Assembly (NCBI GenBank): GCA_028279345.1
Contig: JANQNY010000076.1
Location: forward strand, 1-64,000
Direction of reading: 5' to 3'
DNA length: 64,000 nucleotides
Source: Geminicoccaceae bacterium
Lineage (GTDB): Bacteria; Pseudomonadota; Alphaproteobacteria; Geminicoccales; Geminicoccaceae
In this document: piece after piece, positions 14,486-24,651 of the stretch
Numbering within the stretch: position 1 is the first letter of the stretch
Layout: every line of letters begins with the position of its first letter
Made by a program: the position numbers and the translations under genes
The notes under the pieces: generated by a model
The model's database searches: none
What the model saw: the letters and a program-made list of their open reading frames with translations, nothing else
Told to the model about the DNA's origin: nothing

Positions 14486-15427
14486 CTATCGCTGCCCCTT
14501 GAACCAGGGCTGGAGCAGGGCACGGGGGTAGTCGGCGCGACGCGCGGCGATGATCAGCGCCAGGATTGAGAGCACGTAGGGCACCATCAAGAAGACCTGT
14601 GATGGCACGACAGCGCCGACCTCGGTCTGCAGCCGGACCTGGAAGGCGTCGAAGGCACCGAAGAGGAGTGCTCCCAAAAGTGCCTTTCCCGGTTGCCACG
14701 ACGCGAAGATCACGAGCGCAATGCAGATCCAACCGCGGCCGTTGACCATCTCGAAGAAAAACGCGTCGAAGGCCGACATGGTGAGGAAAGCGCCGCCCAC
14801 GGCCATCAATGCGGAGCCTGCGCAAACCGCGCCGATCCGGAGCCCGTAGACCGAAAGCCCCTGGGCATCGACCGCTTCGGGCGCATCGCCTACCGCACGG
14901 AGCGCAAGGCCCAACGGTGTGCGGTTGAGCATCCACCACACGACGAGCACCAGCACCAGCGCGAGCCAGGTCAGCGCCGTCTGTTGGCCGAGCACCGCGC
15001 CGATGAAGGGCAGATCCGACAGGATCGGCACATCCAGCGGCCGGAAGGGCTCGATCCGGGGCGGTGTCGCTATGTCGGGTAGCGCCGTGCGGTAGGTGAA
15101 GTACGCGAGCGAGGTCGCGAACAAGGTGATCGCGAGGCCCGTGACGTGCTGCGAGAGCCCAAGCGGCACCGTCAGCACGCCGTGCAAGAGCCCGAAACCG
15201 GCGCCGGTCAGCGCGGCCACGAGGACGCCGCCCCAGAGCCCGGCCCCGAGCCAAACCGCCATCCAGCCGGCCATGGCGCCGGCGGTGAAGATGCCTTCGA
15301 TGCCGAGGTTCAACACACCCGCCCGCTCGCACAGCAGTGCGCCCAGCACGCCGAAGACGAGCGGTGTCGCAATCCGCACCGCAGCGGCCCAGAAGTTCGC
15401 CTGTATGAGGATGTCGAGCACCTCCAT
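14486..15427 (-). CDS. ABC transporter permease, BMP/nucleoside-type (second permease)
   Basis: 313 residues from ATG 15427, which shares one base with the stop of the first permease (TGATG); upstream in-frame sequence is only the shadow of that gene. About eight to nine transmembrane segments. The family signature FGVLGALLCERAGVLNLGIEGIFTAGAM near residues 24-51 is that of YufQ/NupQ-like permeases of guanosine/nucleoside importers. It is the last gene of a four-gene minus-strand operon: binding protein, ATPase, permease 1, permease 2. It forms the inner-membrane pore with permease 1. Confidence 0.9.
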   Translation of the reverse strand: MEVLDILIQANFWAAAVRIATPLVFGVLGALLCERAGVLNLGIEGIFTAGAMAGWMAVWLGAGLWGGVLVAALTGAGFGLLHGVLTVPLGLSQHVTGLAITLFATSLAYFTYRTALPDIATPPRIEPFRPLDVPILSDLPFIGAVLGQQTALTWLALVLVLVVWWMLNRTPLGLALRAVGDAPEAVDAQGLSVYGLRIGAVCAGSALMAVGGAFLTMSAFDAFFFEMVNGRGWICIALVIFASWQPGKALLGALLFGAFDAFQVRLQTEVGAVVPSQVFLMVPYVLSILALIIAARRADYPRALLQPWFKGQR

Positions 15428-16482
15428 CAGCCGGTCCGTACGAGACGGTAGCGCTGGACGAAGCCGCCAACGAGCACGCAGAGGAGCGACATCGCGACGA
15501 TGAGGTCCGCCAGATAGGAAGAGACGCCGAGCGCGCGGCTCATGCTGTCGGCGCCGACGAAAACGGCAGCGACGAAAAGGGCGGCCGCGACCACGCCCAA
15601 AGGCGACAAGCCCGCGAGCATGGCGACCACGATGCCGGCATAACCGAAGCCCGGCGAGAGATCGGCGGTGAGATAGCCCTTGAGGCCCGCGACCTCCGCT
15701 GCCCCGGCAAGTCCGGCGAGCCCGCCCGAGACCAAACCAACGCTGAGCAGCGTGCGGCCCACGGGGATGCCGGCGTGACGCGCTGCGGCTGTGTTGTCGC
15801 CCACTGCGCGAAGCCGCACGCCCCAAGTGGTTCTCGTCATGACGAAAGCGGCGGCAACGGCCGCGACCAGGCCGAGCACGAGGCCCGCGTGCACCCGCAT
15901 GCGGTCCACGAGCGCCGGCAGCGTAGCCTCGTCGACCAGCGGCAGCGACTGCGGCCAGCCCATGCTCATCGGGTCCTGCATGGGCCCTTCGAGCATCAAC
16001 TGGACGAAGAGGAGGATGACGAAGTTCAAGAGGAGCGTGGTAACCACCTCGTCGACGCCGAGACGCGTCTTGAGCAGGGTGGGCACGGCCATCCCGAAGG
16101 CGCCGCCGAGGGCGCCCGCGAGCATCACCAACGGGACCAGCAGCAGGACCGGCGCCGCGATGGCACCGCTGCCCACGGCGACCGCCGCCATGGCGCCGAG
16201 ATAGAGCTGCCCTTCGCCCCCGATGTTCCAGAGCCGCGCCCGAAAGGCGACGGCGGCAGCCAAGCCCGTCAAAATGAGGGGTGTTGCGCGTGCCAAGGTC
16301 TCGGTGATGGCGAAGACGCTGCCGGCGACGCCCTCCGCCATCAGCCGATAGGCCTGGGTGAGGTCGGCGCCGGCAATGGCGAGCGGTATGGCCGCCAGCA
16401 ACAGGGCGGCGAGCGCCGCGAACGGTGGCACGAGGACGCGCAAGAATGCGGGCGGTGATGTCCTGGGCTCGATCCGGATCAC
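15427..16482 (-). CDS. ABC transporter permease, BMP/nucleoside-type (first permease)
   Basis: A 351-residue inner-membrane protein with about ten hydrophobic segments. It has the YufP/NupP pattern: ATPLILTGLAAAVAFRARLWNIGGEGQLYLGAM near residues 65-97, and a conserved DEVVTTLLLNF segment around 145. It overlaps the ATPase gene by 4 bp (ATGA) and the second permease by 1 bp, so all three are coupled. With permease 2 it would form the channel of an importer for purine nucleosides or related ligands. Confidence 0.9.
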   Translation of the reverse strand: MIRIEPRTSPPAFLRVLVPPFAALAALLLAAIPLAIAGADLTQAYRLMAEGVAGSVFAITETLARATPLILTGLAAAVAFRARLWNIGGEGQLYLGAMAAVAVGSGAIAAPVLLLVPLVMLAGALGGAFGMAVPTLLKTRLGVDEVVTTLLLNFVILLFVQLMLEGPMQDPMSMGWPQSLPLVDEATLPALVDRMRVHAGLVLGLVAAVAAAFVMTRTTWGVRLRAVGDNTAAARHAGIPVGRTLLSVGLVSGGLAGLAGAAEVAGLKGYLTADLSPGFGYAGIVVAMLAGLSPLGVVAAALFVAAVFVGADSMSRALGVSSYLADLIVAMSLLCVLVGGFVQRYRLVRTG

Positions 16483-18008
16483 GCCGCCCGGCCCGCCATC
16501 AACAGGCCCAGGCGGCCGCGGTCGACGCGTTCGGTGGTCCCCGCGTCAGCGACGTGGCCGCCATGGATCGCGAGCACGCGGTCGGCGAGTGTCAGGAGCT
16601 CGTCGAGGTCTTCGGAAATCAACAAGACGCCGGCGCCTCGCTCGCGCGCCTCGAACAGACACCGCCCGACCTCGGCGGCCGCGCCGACGTCGAGCCCACG
16701 GGTCGGCTGGTTGGCGAGGATGAAGATCGGCTTCCGGTCGAGGACGCGGGCGAGGATGAGCTTCTGGATGTTGCCGCCCGACAGCGTGCGCACCGGCGCT
16801 TCGATGCCCGCCCCGCGGACGTCGTAGGCACCGACGAGCCGTTCGGCCTCGTGGCGGATAGCGGCGCCGCGGAGGATGCCGAACCGGCTCACCTTCGGGT
16901 CGTCCAGCCGTTCAAGCACCAGATTGAGGGCGACGCTCATGTCGCCGACCACGCCGTCGTGATGCCGGTCCTCAGGGATGCGTCCGACGCCATGTCGGAG
17001 AAAGATGCTCGGCTTGAAGTCGTCGACGGTCCAGCCCTCGATCCTGATCTCGCCCGTTTCGGGGACGGCGAGACCGGAGAGGAGGGCGGCGATGGCAGCC
17101 TGCCCGTTGCCGGAGACACCGGCGAGGCCCACGATCTCTCCGGCGCGGATGCAGAGGCTCACCCCGTCGACGCCGCGCCGACCGGGTGTGGTCGCCACGC
17201 TCACGCCGTCGAGCTCCAGCACCGGTGCGCCCGGCGGCCGGTCCGATGGTTTGGGCACGTTGCCCGTCTCGCGTCCGACCATGAGCGTGGCGAGGTCCTC
17301 GGCGCTAGCCTCGGCGGTGACCGTCTCGGCGATCTTGCGCCCGCCCCGCAACACAGCCACGCGGTTCGAGAACGCCAGCACCTCCTTGAGCTTGTGCGAG
17401 ATGAAGACGATGGCCAGACCCTGCGCCGCCAGATGGCGGAGGGTGGTGAAGAGCCGTTCGGCCTCCTGCGGCGTCAGCACCGCCGTGGGCTCGTCGAGGA
17501 CGAGAATGCGCGCACGACGATAGAGGGCCTTCAGGATCTCGACCCTCTGCCGCTCGCCGACGCCGAGCTGCGCCACCGGCACGTCGAGCGGCGCTTCCAG
17601 TCCGCTTTCCCCCATCAGCCGTTCGATCGCTCCGCGCGCCCGTCGACGATCGCGGCCGAGGCGCCAGAGCGGCTCGGTGCCGAGGACGATGTTGTCGAAG
17701 GCCGTGAGGTTCAGCGCCAGGGCGAAGTGCTGATGCACCATGCCGATGCCGGCGGCCAACGCCGCCCGCGGTTCCCCGAGCGGCAAGGGGGCGAGCCGGT
17801 CATCCTCGTCGGCCACCCAAACAGCGCCAGCGTCCGGTAGGTAGTGGCCGAAGAGGATGTTCATCAACGTCGTCTTGCCGGCCCCGTTCTCACCCAACAG
17901 GGCCAGCACTTCGCCGCGACGCAGGTCGAGATCGACGCCATCGACCGCGGTGACCGGTCCAAAGCGCTTGGTCAGGCTCTCGAGGCTCAGGACCAGCGAC
18001 GCCGTCAT
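16479..18008 (-). CDS. ABC transporter ATP-binding protein with two ABC domains, BMP/nucleoside-type
   Basis: About 509 residues from ATG 18008 (MTASLVLSLESLTKRFG). Two tandem nucleotide-binding domains. The first has Walker A GENGAGKTTL, a signature LGVGERQRVEILKAL and Walker B ILVLDEPTAVLTPQE. The second has a degenerate Walker A region (GVSGNGQAAIAALL, no GKT), signature LSGGNIQKLILARVL and FILANQPTRGLDVG, the usual asymmetry in the RbsA/YufO group. It starts 13 bp after the binding-protein gene and overlaps permease 1 by 4 bp. It powers the importer encoded by the operon. Confidence 0.93.
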   Translation of the reverse strand: MTASLVLSLESLTKRFGPVTAVDGVDLDLRRGEVLALLGENGAGKTTLMNILFGHYLPDAGAVWVADEDDRLAPLPLGEPRAALAAGIGMVHQHFALALNLTAFDNIVLGTEPLWRLGRDRRRARGAIERLMGESGLEAPLDVPVAQLGVGERQRVEILKALYRRARILVLDEPTAVLTPQEAERLFTTLRHLAAQGLAIVFISHKLKEVLAFSNRVAVLRGGRKIAETVTAEASAEDLATLMVGRETGNVPKPSDRPPGAPVLELDGVSVATTPGRRGVDGVSLCIRAGEIVGLAGVSGNGQAAIAALLSGLAVPETGEIRIEGWTVDDFKPSIFLRHGVGRIPEDRHHDGVVGDMSVALNLVLERLDDPKVSRFGILRGAAIRHEAERLVGAYDVRGAGIEAPVRTLSGGNIQKLILARVLDRKPIFILANQPTRGLDVGAAAEVGRCLFEARERGAGVLLISEDLDELLTLADRVLAIHGGHVADAGTTERVDRGRLGLLMAGRAA

Positions 18009-18021
18009 CGTAGGCGGTGGC

Positions 18022-19014
18022 TCAGCCGTCCGAGACCGGCTCCTCGTCGTTGACGTTGACCCGGAAGAACCCACCCAGGATCTCGTCCTGCTTCGCTCGC
18101 ACCTCCTCGACCACCTCGGCAGGGACGAGTTCCTCGTCGACGATCAGGGAGCCGCCGCCAAAGGACATGAAGCTGAACTGACCGTAGTCGATCGGCTCGA
18201 AACGCCCCTCGCGCACCGCCTCGATCGCTCGGTCGATCGTCGGTTCCATATGCCAGATCGCGGACGCCATGATCGTGCCCGGGTATTGATCTGCGGTGTC
18301 GATCACGTTGCCGATGGCCCTGACGTCGCGCTCGACGGCAGCGTCGGCAACGCCGAACCGCTCCGCGTACATGATGTCGGCACCTGCATCCATCATGGCG
18401 AAGGCGGCTTCCTTGGCCTTCGGCGGATCGTACCAAGAGTTGATGAAGCTGACCAAGAAGGTCACGTCCGGATTTACCGACCGCGCACCGTCCATGAACG
18501 CGTGCATCAGGCGATTGACTTCCGGGATGGCGTAGCCGCCGACCATGCCGATCACGTCGCTTTCCGTTGCGTGGCCCGCGACCATGCCCGTCAGGTAGCT
18601 GGGTTCGTGGATCCAGTTGTCGAAGACGGCGAAGTTGGGTTGCGAGGGCCCGAACGACGACCCCATCAGGAACGCCGTGTCCGGGTAGTCGGCCGCAACC
18701 TCGCGCGCGGCGCGTTCCACCGCGAACGCCTCGCCGACGATGAGATCCATGCCCTGCTCGGCATATTCGCGCATCACGCGCTCGTAGTCAGTGTTGGCGA
18801 CATTCTCCGAGAACACATAGGTGATGTCGCCACGCTCGGCCGCCTCGTCGAGCGCGAGGTCGATGCGGCTGACCCACTGCTGCTCGACCGGCACGGTGTA
18901 GATCGCAGCAACCGCTAGTGGCTCTTGCGCGCCGGCCGCTGGCGACAGGACGATCAGGGCCCAGGCGAACGCAAGCACGCAGGCGCGGCGGGTTAGCCGA
19001 AGAGCTTCGGACAT
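18022..19014 (-). CDS. BMP-family periplasmic lipoprotein/nucleoside-binding protein
   Basis: About 330 residues from ATG 19014; the chosen start gives a clean signal peptide (MSEALRLTRRACVLAFAWALIV..., cleavage near AAGA|Q). The body has Med/PnrA-like marks: AAIYTVPVEQQWVSRIDLALDEAAERGDI, DLIVGEAFAVERAAREVAADYPDTAFLMGSS and GMVGGYAIPEVNRLMHAFMDGA. It lacks a lipobox, so it is probably soluble in the periplasm, as is usual for this family in proteobacteria. It is the first gene of the importer operon. The ligand is likely a nucleoside or nucleobase-like compound; the exact one is unknown. Confidence 0.9.
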   Translation of the reverse strand: MSEALRLTRRACVLAFAWALIVLSPAAGAQEPLAVAAIYTVPVEQQWVSRIDLALDEAAERGDITYVFSENVANTDYERVMREYAEQGMDLIVGEAFAVERAAREVAADYPDTAFLMGSSFGPSQPNFAVFDNWIHEPSYLTGMVAGHATESDVIGMVGGYAIPEVNRLMHAFMDGARSVNPDVTFLVSFINSWYDPPKAKEAAFAMMDAGADIMYAERFGVADAAVERDVRAIGNVIDTADQYPGTIMASAIWHMEPTIDRAIEAVREGRFEPIDYGQFSFMSFGGGSLIVDEELVPAEVVEEVRAKQDEILGGFFRVNVNDEEPVSDG

Positions 19015-19128
19015 CTGGCGGTTCCAGTCGGCGAGATGAGCGATCAGCGCAGCCCCAAGCAGGCGCGCGCCCCAGTCGTTCTTCACTTTCGGCTGCTGGT
19101 CAAGCACGCGCCGCCCACGCTCGGCGTG

Positions 19129-20049
19129 TCAGTAGATCTCGGGCACGTAGAGCTCCCGCGGCAGGACGTCACGCTCGTAATCGGGGTTGGAGACGCGCTG
19201 CGGGAGCGTGACCGGCTCGTGTGGCACGTCCGCGTAAGGCACTTGCTGGAGGAGGTGGCTGATGCAGTTGAGCCGCGCGCGCTTCTTGTCGTTGCCCGGC
19301 ACGATGTACCAGGGCGCCTCCGGGATGTTGGTGCGGTTGAACATCTCCTCCTTGGCCTTGGTATAGGCCTCCCAGCGGACCCGCGACTGCAGGTCCATTG
19401 GCGAGAGCTTCCACTGCTTCATCGGGTCGTGGATGCGCATGAGGAAGCGCAGCTGCTGCTCCTGATCCGTAATCGAGAACCAGTACTTGATGAGCATGAT
19501 CCCCGAGCGCACGAGCATGCGCTCGAATTCCGGGACGTCGAAGAAGAACTGCTCGACCTGGTCGGGCGTGGCGAACTCCATGACCCGCTCGACGCCTGCC
19601 CGGTTGTACCAGGAGCGATCGAAGAGGACCATCTCGCCGCCGGCGGGGAGGTGCGGCACGTAACGTTGGAAGTACCACTGCGTCTTTTCGCGGTCGCTGG
19701 GTGCCGGCAACGCCACCACCCGGCAAACGCGCGGGTTCAATCTTTGCGTGATCCGCTTGATCACGCCGCCCTTGCCTGCGGAATCCCGGCCCTCGAAGAC
19801 CACGACCAGCTTGTAGCCCGTGTGTTGCACCCAGTCCTGCAGCTTGACCAGCTCGGCTTGGAGGCGGAAGAGCTCGTGAAAGTAGGTGCGTCGGTCGACC
19901 TCCGACTTGTGACGGAGTGCTCCGATCGTCTTGAGCTCCTGGGAGACGCGTTCGTCGTCGATCTCCATCTCGAGCTCTTCGTCGAAGCTGTCCTCGAGCT
20001 CGGCCTCCACCCACGTCTTCGGGCGCTCGTCGCGCGCTTGTTGTGTCAT
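19129..20049 (-). CDS. ppk2: Polyphosphate kinase 2 family (PPK2)
   Basis: A 306-residue protein with the PPK2 core: Walker A GRDSAGKGG at residues 87-95 (Lys93), the conserved ALPAPSDREKTQWYFQRY segment, Walker B and lid MVLFDRSWYNRAGVERVMEF, and the C-terminal WYIVPGNDKKRARLNCISHLL. Length fits the single-domain class I enzymes, which transfer phosphate between polyphosphate and nucleoside diphosphates. An acidic N-terminal extension (residues 15-35) is typical. It lies downstream of a nucleoside-type importer on the same strand, but 100 bp or more separate them, so linkage is only suggestive. Confidence 0.92.
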   Translation of the reverse strand: MTQQARDERPKTWVEAELEDSFDEELEMEIDDERVSQELKTIGALRHKSEVDRRTYFHELFRLQAELVKLQDWVQHTGYKLVVVFEGRDSAGKGGVIKRITQRLNPRVCRVVALPAPSDREKTQWYFQRYVPHLPAGGEMVLFDRSWYNRAGVERVMEFATPDQVEQFFFDVPEFERMLVRSGIMLIKYWFSITDQEQQLRFLMRIHDPMKQWKLSPMDLQSRVRWEAYTKAKEEMFNRTNIPEAPWYIVPGNDKKRARLNCISHLLQQVPYADVPHEPVTLPQRVSNPDYERDVLPRELYVPEIY

Positions 20050-20299
20050 CGTACCCGGCCTCCCGCCTTCGCATGGATGCGTTATGCGTAGACGCTAGCG
20101 CCGGCGTGAGACAACTGCTCGCAATGGCGCTCAGGCGCGCGGCAGCGCGCCCACATTCGCTGTTGCGGCTCGCCTCCGGCCGCAAACCATCTCCACGAGG
20201 ATCGAGGCGGCTGCGCTTCGTTTAGGAACACCTACGAAGCTCAGCGCGGTCGACACGCGTTCCGCGTGCCGCAGCAGTCTGACCGGTTCGCGACGCCGC

Positions 20300-22741
20300 T
20301 CAGCCCGCCGGTGCCGAGTCCTCGATCTGCTCCAGCAGAGAACGAGCGTGCTCGACGCCAACGTAGTCGGCGTCGTCCGAAAGCGCGCGGTCGAGCTCCT
20401 GACGCGCGGCATCCGTTTCCCCGAGCGCGTGTAATGTTGCCCCGACGTGATAGCGGATATGTTCGTCGTTCGGCATGAGCGCCGCGGCGCGGCGCAGGAT
20501 GGCGAGGGCCCGCGCGTATTCGCCTTGGCGGTAGTAGAGCCAGCCCAGCGTGTCGAGGAAGTAAGCCTCCGAGCTCACCTCGAACCGTTGCGCGAGGTCC
20601 AGGGCACGCGTGAAGTGGTCTTCGTCGCTATAGGCAAAGTCGGCGACCAGCGCGGCGTAGTTGTTGACCACGAGATCGCGTTGATCGCCCGCATCGAGCA
20701 TCGTCGCATAGGACCGGAGCGCCGCCTCGTTGCGGTCGGCTCGCTGTTGCACGAACGCCTTGGTGAGGAGCAGCTGGCCGTCCGTGTCGGCGCCGACAGC
20801 GACGCCTTCGTCGAGTACGGCAAGCGCCGCATCGACCCGACCCGCACGCTCCTCCAGCGTCGCCAGAGCACGATAGGGGGCACCCCACTGCGGTTGTGCC
20901 GCGATCGCCGCTCGGTAGGCATTGGCGGCGTCTTCGTAGCGTTCGGCCTGTGTGTGAAGCTGCGCCAGGAGGCTGTGGGCCAGAGCGTCGTCGGGCCGTT
21001 CGGCAACGCGCCGCTCGAGAAGTTCGAGCGCGCTGTTCACGTCATCCTCGATGAGATGGCTGCGGACCAGGCCGAGCAACGGTGCTGCACCCTCTGGCTC
21101 AATCTCTCGCGCCCGTTCGAACCACTGCTGCGCACCCTCGCTGTCGCCCTGTGCAAGCCTCAACGAGCCCGCCAAAAGGGTGCCGCTCAGTTCAGCACCG
21201 GGCGTCGCCAGTAGGCGATCGATGTCGGTGCTTGCGCGGTTCCAATCCTGCTGACGGATCGCGATCTCTGCGGTGCTCGATAGGGCACCGGCCGAGTCCG
21301 GCACCTGGTTGATCACGTGGTCCCAGACGTCCATCGCGGTATCGTAGTCGCCACGCTGGGAGAGCAGCTGTGCCAGCCGTGATGCCGATTCCACGTCGTC
21401 GGGCGCGCTCTGAACGGCGCGTCGCAACGCATCGATGGCCAGGTCGCGATCACCAGCGGCAAGATGCGCTTGTGCCATGAGTTTCAGAGCCGGAGGCCAG
21501 TCGGGATCACGCGTGAGCGCCGCGCGTGCCGAGCTGACGGCGGCAGGTACGTCATCCTGCTGTAGCTGCAGGGCAGCCAAGAGGTAGTTTCCGCCGCGAT
21601 GCTGGGGGTCTTGCTGGACCAGCTCCTCCAGCCGCACCTCGGCCGCCTGCGGTTGACCGCTTGCATTGTCGACCGTGGCGAGGGCGGCCATGGCGTCGTG
21701 CGCCCGTGAGGTGCCGTCGCCGGCCGTCTCGATAACCGCCTCCAACTGCGCCCGCGCCTCGTCGAAGCGCTCCTCGCTTGTCAGGATGTCGGCTGCGAGG
21801 AAGGCTAGGCTGGCATCCGTTTCGGCGTCCGCGCCACGCAGCCGCTCGATCTCCGCCAATGCGGGCTCCAGCCCGCGATTTTGATGGACCAGGCGCACCA
21901 GGCTCACCGTGGCCGCCGGTGCCGTCTCCAGGTCGTCGATGGCGGTTCGCAGCACGCTCTCGGCCGCCCCGTCATTGTCCAGGCCACGGTAGAAGTCGGC
22001 AAAGGCCAGGCGGAACGACACGTTGTCGTTATCGAACTCCAGCAATTGTCGGAACGCCGCCTCGACGCCATCCACGTCGCCCGCGCCCGCCAGCACCTGC
22101 AGCTTGAGCAACGCGAGCGGTACGTTCGGCCCGGCCGCCGCGAAATACTGATCGATGATCTCGACGGCCGCATCGGAATCGCCGGTCGCTCGGACGACGC
22201 CGACCAACGCGGACGTCGCGTTGACGTGCCCTGGATCAACCTCCAAAGCGCGCTGCGCGAGCGCTCTTGCGTCATCCAGCCGCTCTTCACGCAAGGCCAG
22301 CGCGGCTTCCAGCGCCAGCCCGTCGGGATGGTCGGGCGAGATCGCGCGAATGCTCGCCGCGGCGTCACGGACGACGTCAAGGTCGCCACCGCCGAGCGCC
22401 AAAACCGCGTAAGCGTTGTGCGCTTCGATCAGAGCCGGATCGGCGTCCGCGGCGTCCGCGGCGTCACGGTAGGCGGCGTAGGCGCGCGGGAAGTTCTGCC
22501 GCTGCTCGAAGATTCTGCCCATGCCGAGCAAAGCTTGCGGATGTTGCGGGTCGATGCGAAGCGCGTTGCGGAAGTGCAAGGCAGCCTGATCGGTCTGACC
22601 TGCCGTCAGCAGGCGCTGCCCCTCTTGCAGGTGCTCGGCCAGCCGCTCCTCGGGCGAGGCGCAAGCGACGAGCGACAAGCATCCCAACCCAGCGACAAAG
22701 GCGACGACGAGCGTCCGGAGTCTATGGGTTCGCACGAGCAA
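20300..22741 (-). CDS. Large TPR-repeat lipoprotein, PrsT-like
   Basis: An 813-residue protein with a lipoprotein signal ending at Cys27 (LSLVAC). Nearly all the rest is tetratricopeptide repeats, e.g. LLTAGQTDQAALHFRNALRIDPQHPQALLGMG, and many units with the A-x3-(Y/F)xxAL pattern, about 18-20 in total. The arrangement resembles the PEP-CTERM/exopolysaccharide-associated TPR lipoprotein PrsT. It lies just downstream of a polyprenyl glycosylphosphotransferase on the same strand (139-bp gap). I infer a scaffold role in polysaccharide assembly or export at the envelope. No exosortase is visible in the window. Confidence 0.78.
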   Translation of the reverse strand: MLVRTHRLRTLVVAFVAGLGCLSLVACASPEERLAEHLQEGQRLLTAGQTDQAALHFRNALRIDPQHPQALLGMGRIFEQRQNFPRAYAAYRDAADAADADPALIEAHNAYAVLALGGGDLDVVRDAAASIRAISPDHPDGLALEAALALREERLDDARALAQRALEVDPGHVNATSALVGVVRATGDSDAAVEIIDQYFAAAGPNVPLALLKLQVLAGAGDVDGVEAAFRQLLEFDNDNVSFRLAFADFYRGLDNDGAAESVLRTAIDDLETAPAATVSLVRLVHQNRGLEPALAEIERLRGADAETDASLAFLAADILTSEERFDEARAQLEAVIETAGDGTSRAHDAMAALATVDNASGQPQAAEVRLEELVQQDPQHRGGNYLLAALQLQQDDVPAAVSSARAALTRDPDWPPALKLMAQAHLAAGDRDLAIDALRRAVQSAPDDVESASRLAQLLSQRGDYDTAMDVWDHVINQVPDSAGALSSTAEIAIRQQDWNRASTDIDRLLATPGAELSGTLLAGSLRLAQGDSEGAQQWFERAREIEPEGAAPLLGLVRSHLIEDDVNSALELLERRVAERPDDALAHSLLAQLHTQAERYEDAANAYRAAIAAQPQWGAPYRALATLEERAGRVDAALAVLDEGVAVGADTDGQLLLTKAFVQQRADRNEAALRSYATMLDAGDQRDLVVNNYAALVADFAYSDEDHFTRALDLAQRFEVSSEAYFLDTLGWLYYRQGEYARALAILRRAAALMPNDEHIRYHVGATLHALGETDAARQELDRALSDDADYVGVEHARSLLEQIEDSAPAG

Positions 22742-22880
22742 TCTCCCCGATACGGCCAGTCGATTCGCCAGGCCATGGTGAACACCAGCCTGCGCAGCAA
22801 CACGTGAGCAGTAAAACGCGGAACATTAGAGGCCGAATGACAATAGCGTTATGCTAGGAGATCGCGCCTCAGAGTACGCT

Positions 22881-24308
22881 TCAATATGCCTGCTTGTCGT
22901 GGAACACGACAAAAACGGTATGCAGCAAGATTTTAATGTCGAGCCACAACGACCAGTTGTCGATGTAGAATAGATCGAGTTCGATGCGCCGACGCATGTC
23001 CTCCAAGGAGAAAATCTCGCCGCGATGCCCATTGACCTGCGCCCAGCCGGTGATGCCGGGTTTGGCACGATGACGCCCGAGATAGCCGTCGATCAGGCTC
23101 GCGTAGTACTCGTCGTGCGCTACCGCATGCGGACGTGGCCCGACCAGGGACATGTCGCCACGTAGCACGTTGAGCAGCTGCGGCAGCTCGTCGAGGCTGG
23201 TCTTTCTGAGGAACGCGCCGAACGGCGTAACGCGCGGATCGTTACGTGTTGCGTGCCTGACGTCGTTCGCCGAAACGTCACAGCGGTCGGTATACATCGA
23301 GCGGAACTTGTAGACCTTGACCGGCCGTTGGTTGAAGCCCAGCCGGGCCTGCCGGAAGAACACCGGTCCGGCACTCGTGGTTTTCACGCCGATGGCGATG
23401 ATCGCCAGGAGCGGCGCCAGAAACAGCAAGAGACAGGTGGCGGCAACGCGGTCGAACGCTGATTTCAAATGCCAGCTCCAACCGTCGATCGGCTTGCGCA
23501 TGCAGGTGACACTGGTCAGGTCACCGAGCCGGCGATATCCCAGGGTAGGCACGTCGGCACCTGCGACCTGCGGCAGCACGCCGACCTCCACCGGGAAATC
23601 CCTGAGAACGGCCAGAACCTCCGGCACCCGGTGTACGCTGCGCCCGTCGAGCGCGAGCGCTACGAGGTCGACTGGCTTGGCCTTCAGATGCTGACGGACG
23701 GCGCCTTCGAGGTCTGCGAAATCGGCCGTATCGCCCAGCTCCAGAAAGCCGACGACCCGCGCATCGGTGTGGTTCGCCTCGAGCTGAGCGCGCACCGCGC
23801 GCCCCCAGCCACCGCTGCCAAGAACCACGACGTTCCAGCCCAGCTGACCCTCGCGGTGCAGCCGGGCCACCCAAGCGCCGACGACGAGCCGGGTGCCTAC
23901 CAGGCCGGCAATGCCGAGTCCGCCCCAAAGGCTGACATATTCGCGATCGGGAAGCTGGCCCGGCTTGATCAGATAGACCAGGCTCAGCGAGATGGCGATG
24001 ACGCCGAGCCAGGCCCCCGCGAGGCGGCCAGCCTTCATGCCGCCGGGACGCAGCAGCGAGGCCGTATCGTACAGGCGGACGGACGAGAAAGCGATCAGAG
24101 AGACCAAAAGAGTCGTGACCAGCATCAGCGGGTCGTCTTGCAGCCCAAACTTGCCTGCCGTGAGCAGGTGTGCGCATGCCGCCGCAGCAGCAACGGTGGC
24201 GAGATCGATCAGCCGCAGCGCGAACCCCAAGACATCGAGCGGCCGCAATGCGCGCGGCTGCGCTCTGTTGGGTACCACCACGCGATGTATCGGAAATACG
24301 GTACTCAC
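22881..24308 (-). CDS. Undecaprenyl-phosphate sugar phosphotransferase (exopolysaccharide initiating enzyme)
   Basis: A 475-residue protein with four to five N-terminal transmembrane segments (about 27-130), a CoA-binding-like domain ([19 protein letters not shown]) and a C-terminal bacterial sugar transferase domain (about 285-475). Catalytic-domain motifs are intact: [39 protein letters not shown] and [12 protein letters not shown]. It transfers a hexose-1-phosphate from a UDP-sugar to undecaprenyl phosphate in the inner membrane, which starts repeat-unit assembly. No other glycosyltransferase, Wzx or Wzy genes are next to it, so the rest of the polysaccharide locus lies elsewhere or is fragmented. 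Confidence 0.92.
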   Translation of the reverse strand: MSTVFPIHRVVVPNRAQPRALRPLDVLGFALRLIDLATVAAAAACAHLLTAGKFGLQDDPLMLVTTLLVSLIAFSSVRLYDTASLLRPGGMKAGRLAGAWLGVIAISLSLVYLIKPGQLPDREYVSLWGGLGIAGLVGTRLVVGAWVARLHREGQLGWNVVVLGSGGWGRAVRAQLEANHTDARVVGFLELGDTADFADLEGAVRQHLKAKPVDLVALALDGRSVHRVPEVLAVLRDFPVEVGVLPQVAGADVPTLGYRRLGDLTSVTCMRKPIDGWSWHLKSAFDRVAATCLLLFLAPLLAIIAIGVKTTSAGPVFFRQARLGFNQRPVKVYKFRSMYTDRCDVSANDVRHATRNDPRVTPFGAFLRKTSLDELPQLLNVLRGDMSLVGPRPHAVAHDEYYASLIDGYLGRHRAKPGITGWAQVNGHRGEIFSLEDMRRRIELDLFYIDNWSLWLDIKILLHTVFVVFHDKQAY

Positions 24309-24651
24309 CTCAGGCGAACCTCGCGGCGGTGCAGCCCAGACCTTGCACTATTAAAGCTGAAAAAAATCTCAAGCATTCTGGCATTAGTCGATGAGACGGT
24401 AGTGATATGATACTTGCGCAGCATGATTCTGATCACGTTACGACAGCAGTACGATGCTGACGCCTGTCCCCCCACGACCCATGACGCCGTCTCCTTACTC
24501 ATAGCGCGTGAGCTATCGCGGCTCGTCGGCCGCCGACCGTCCAGCACGGTCGCACGGTAACATGTCCGCGGACCGCAGGCAGTGCGCCCCACCCAGCGAC
24601 GTACGCTGGGACGCATTTTTCTGGCATTTTGCGGGAATACCTTCGATCGAG
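24309..24651. other. Intergenic region upstream of the sugar transferase
   Basis: A stretch without a convincing gene between the sugar transferase start (minus strand) and the 3' end of the protease gene. It contains the most AT-rich DNA of this neighbourhood (about 24345-24440, with A-runs and T-rich stretches), which fits a promoter region for the sugar transferase. I could not define -35/-10 or sigma-54 elements with confidence. Confidence 0.4.

Noticed and set aside
20254..20268. Hairpin CACGCG-TTC-CGCGTG after the TPR lipoprotein region
   Set aside because: The stem is short, has no T-run and lies upstream of the TPR stop orientation; it is within chance expectation in such GC-rich DNA.
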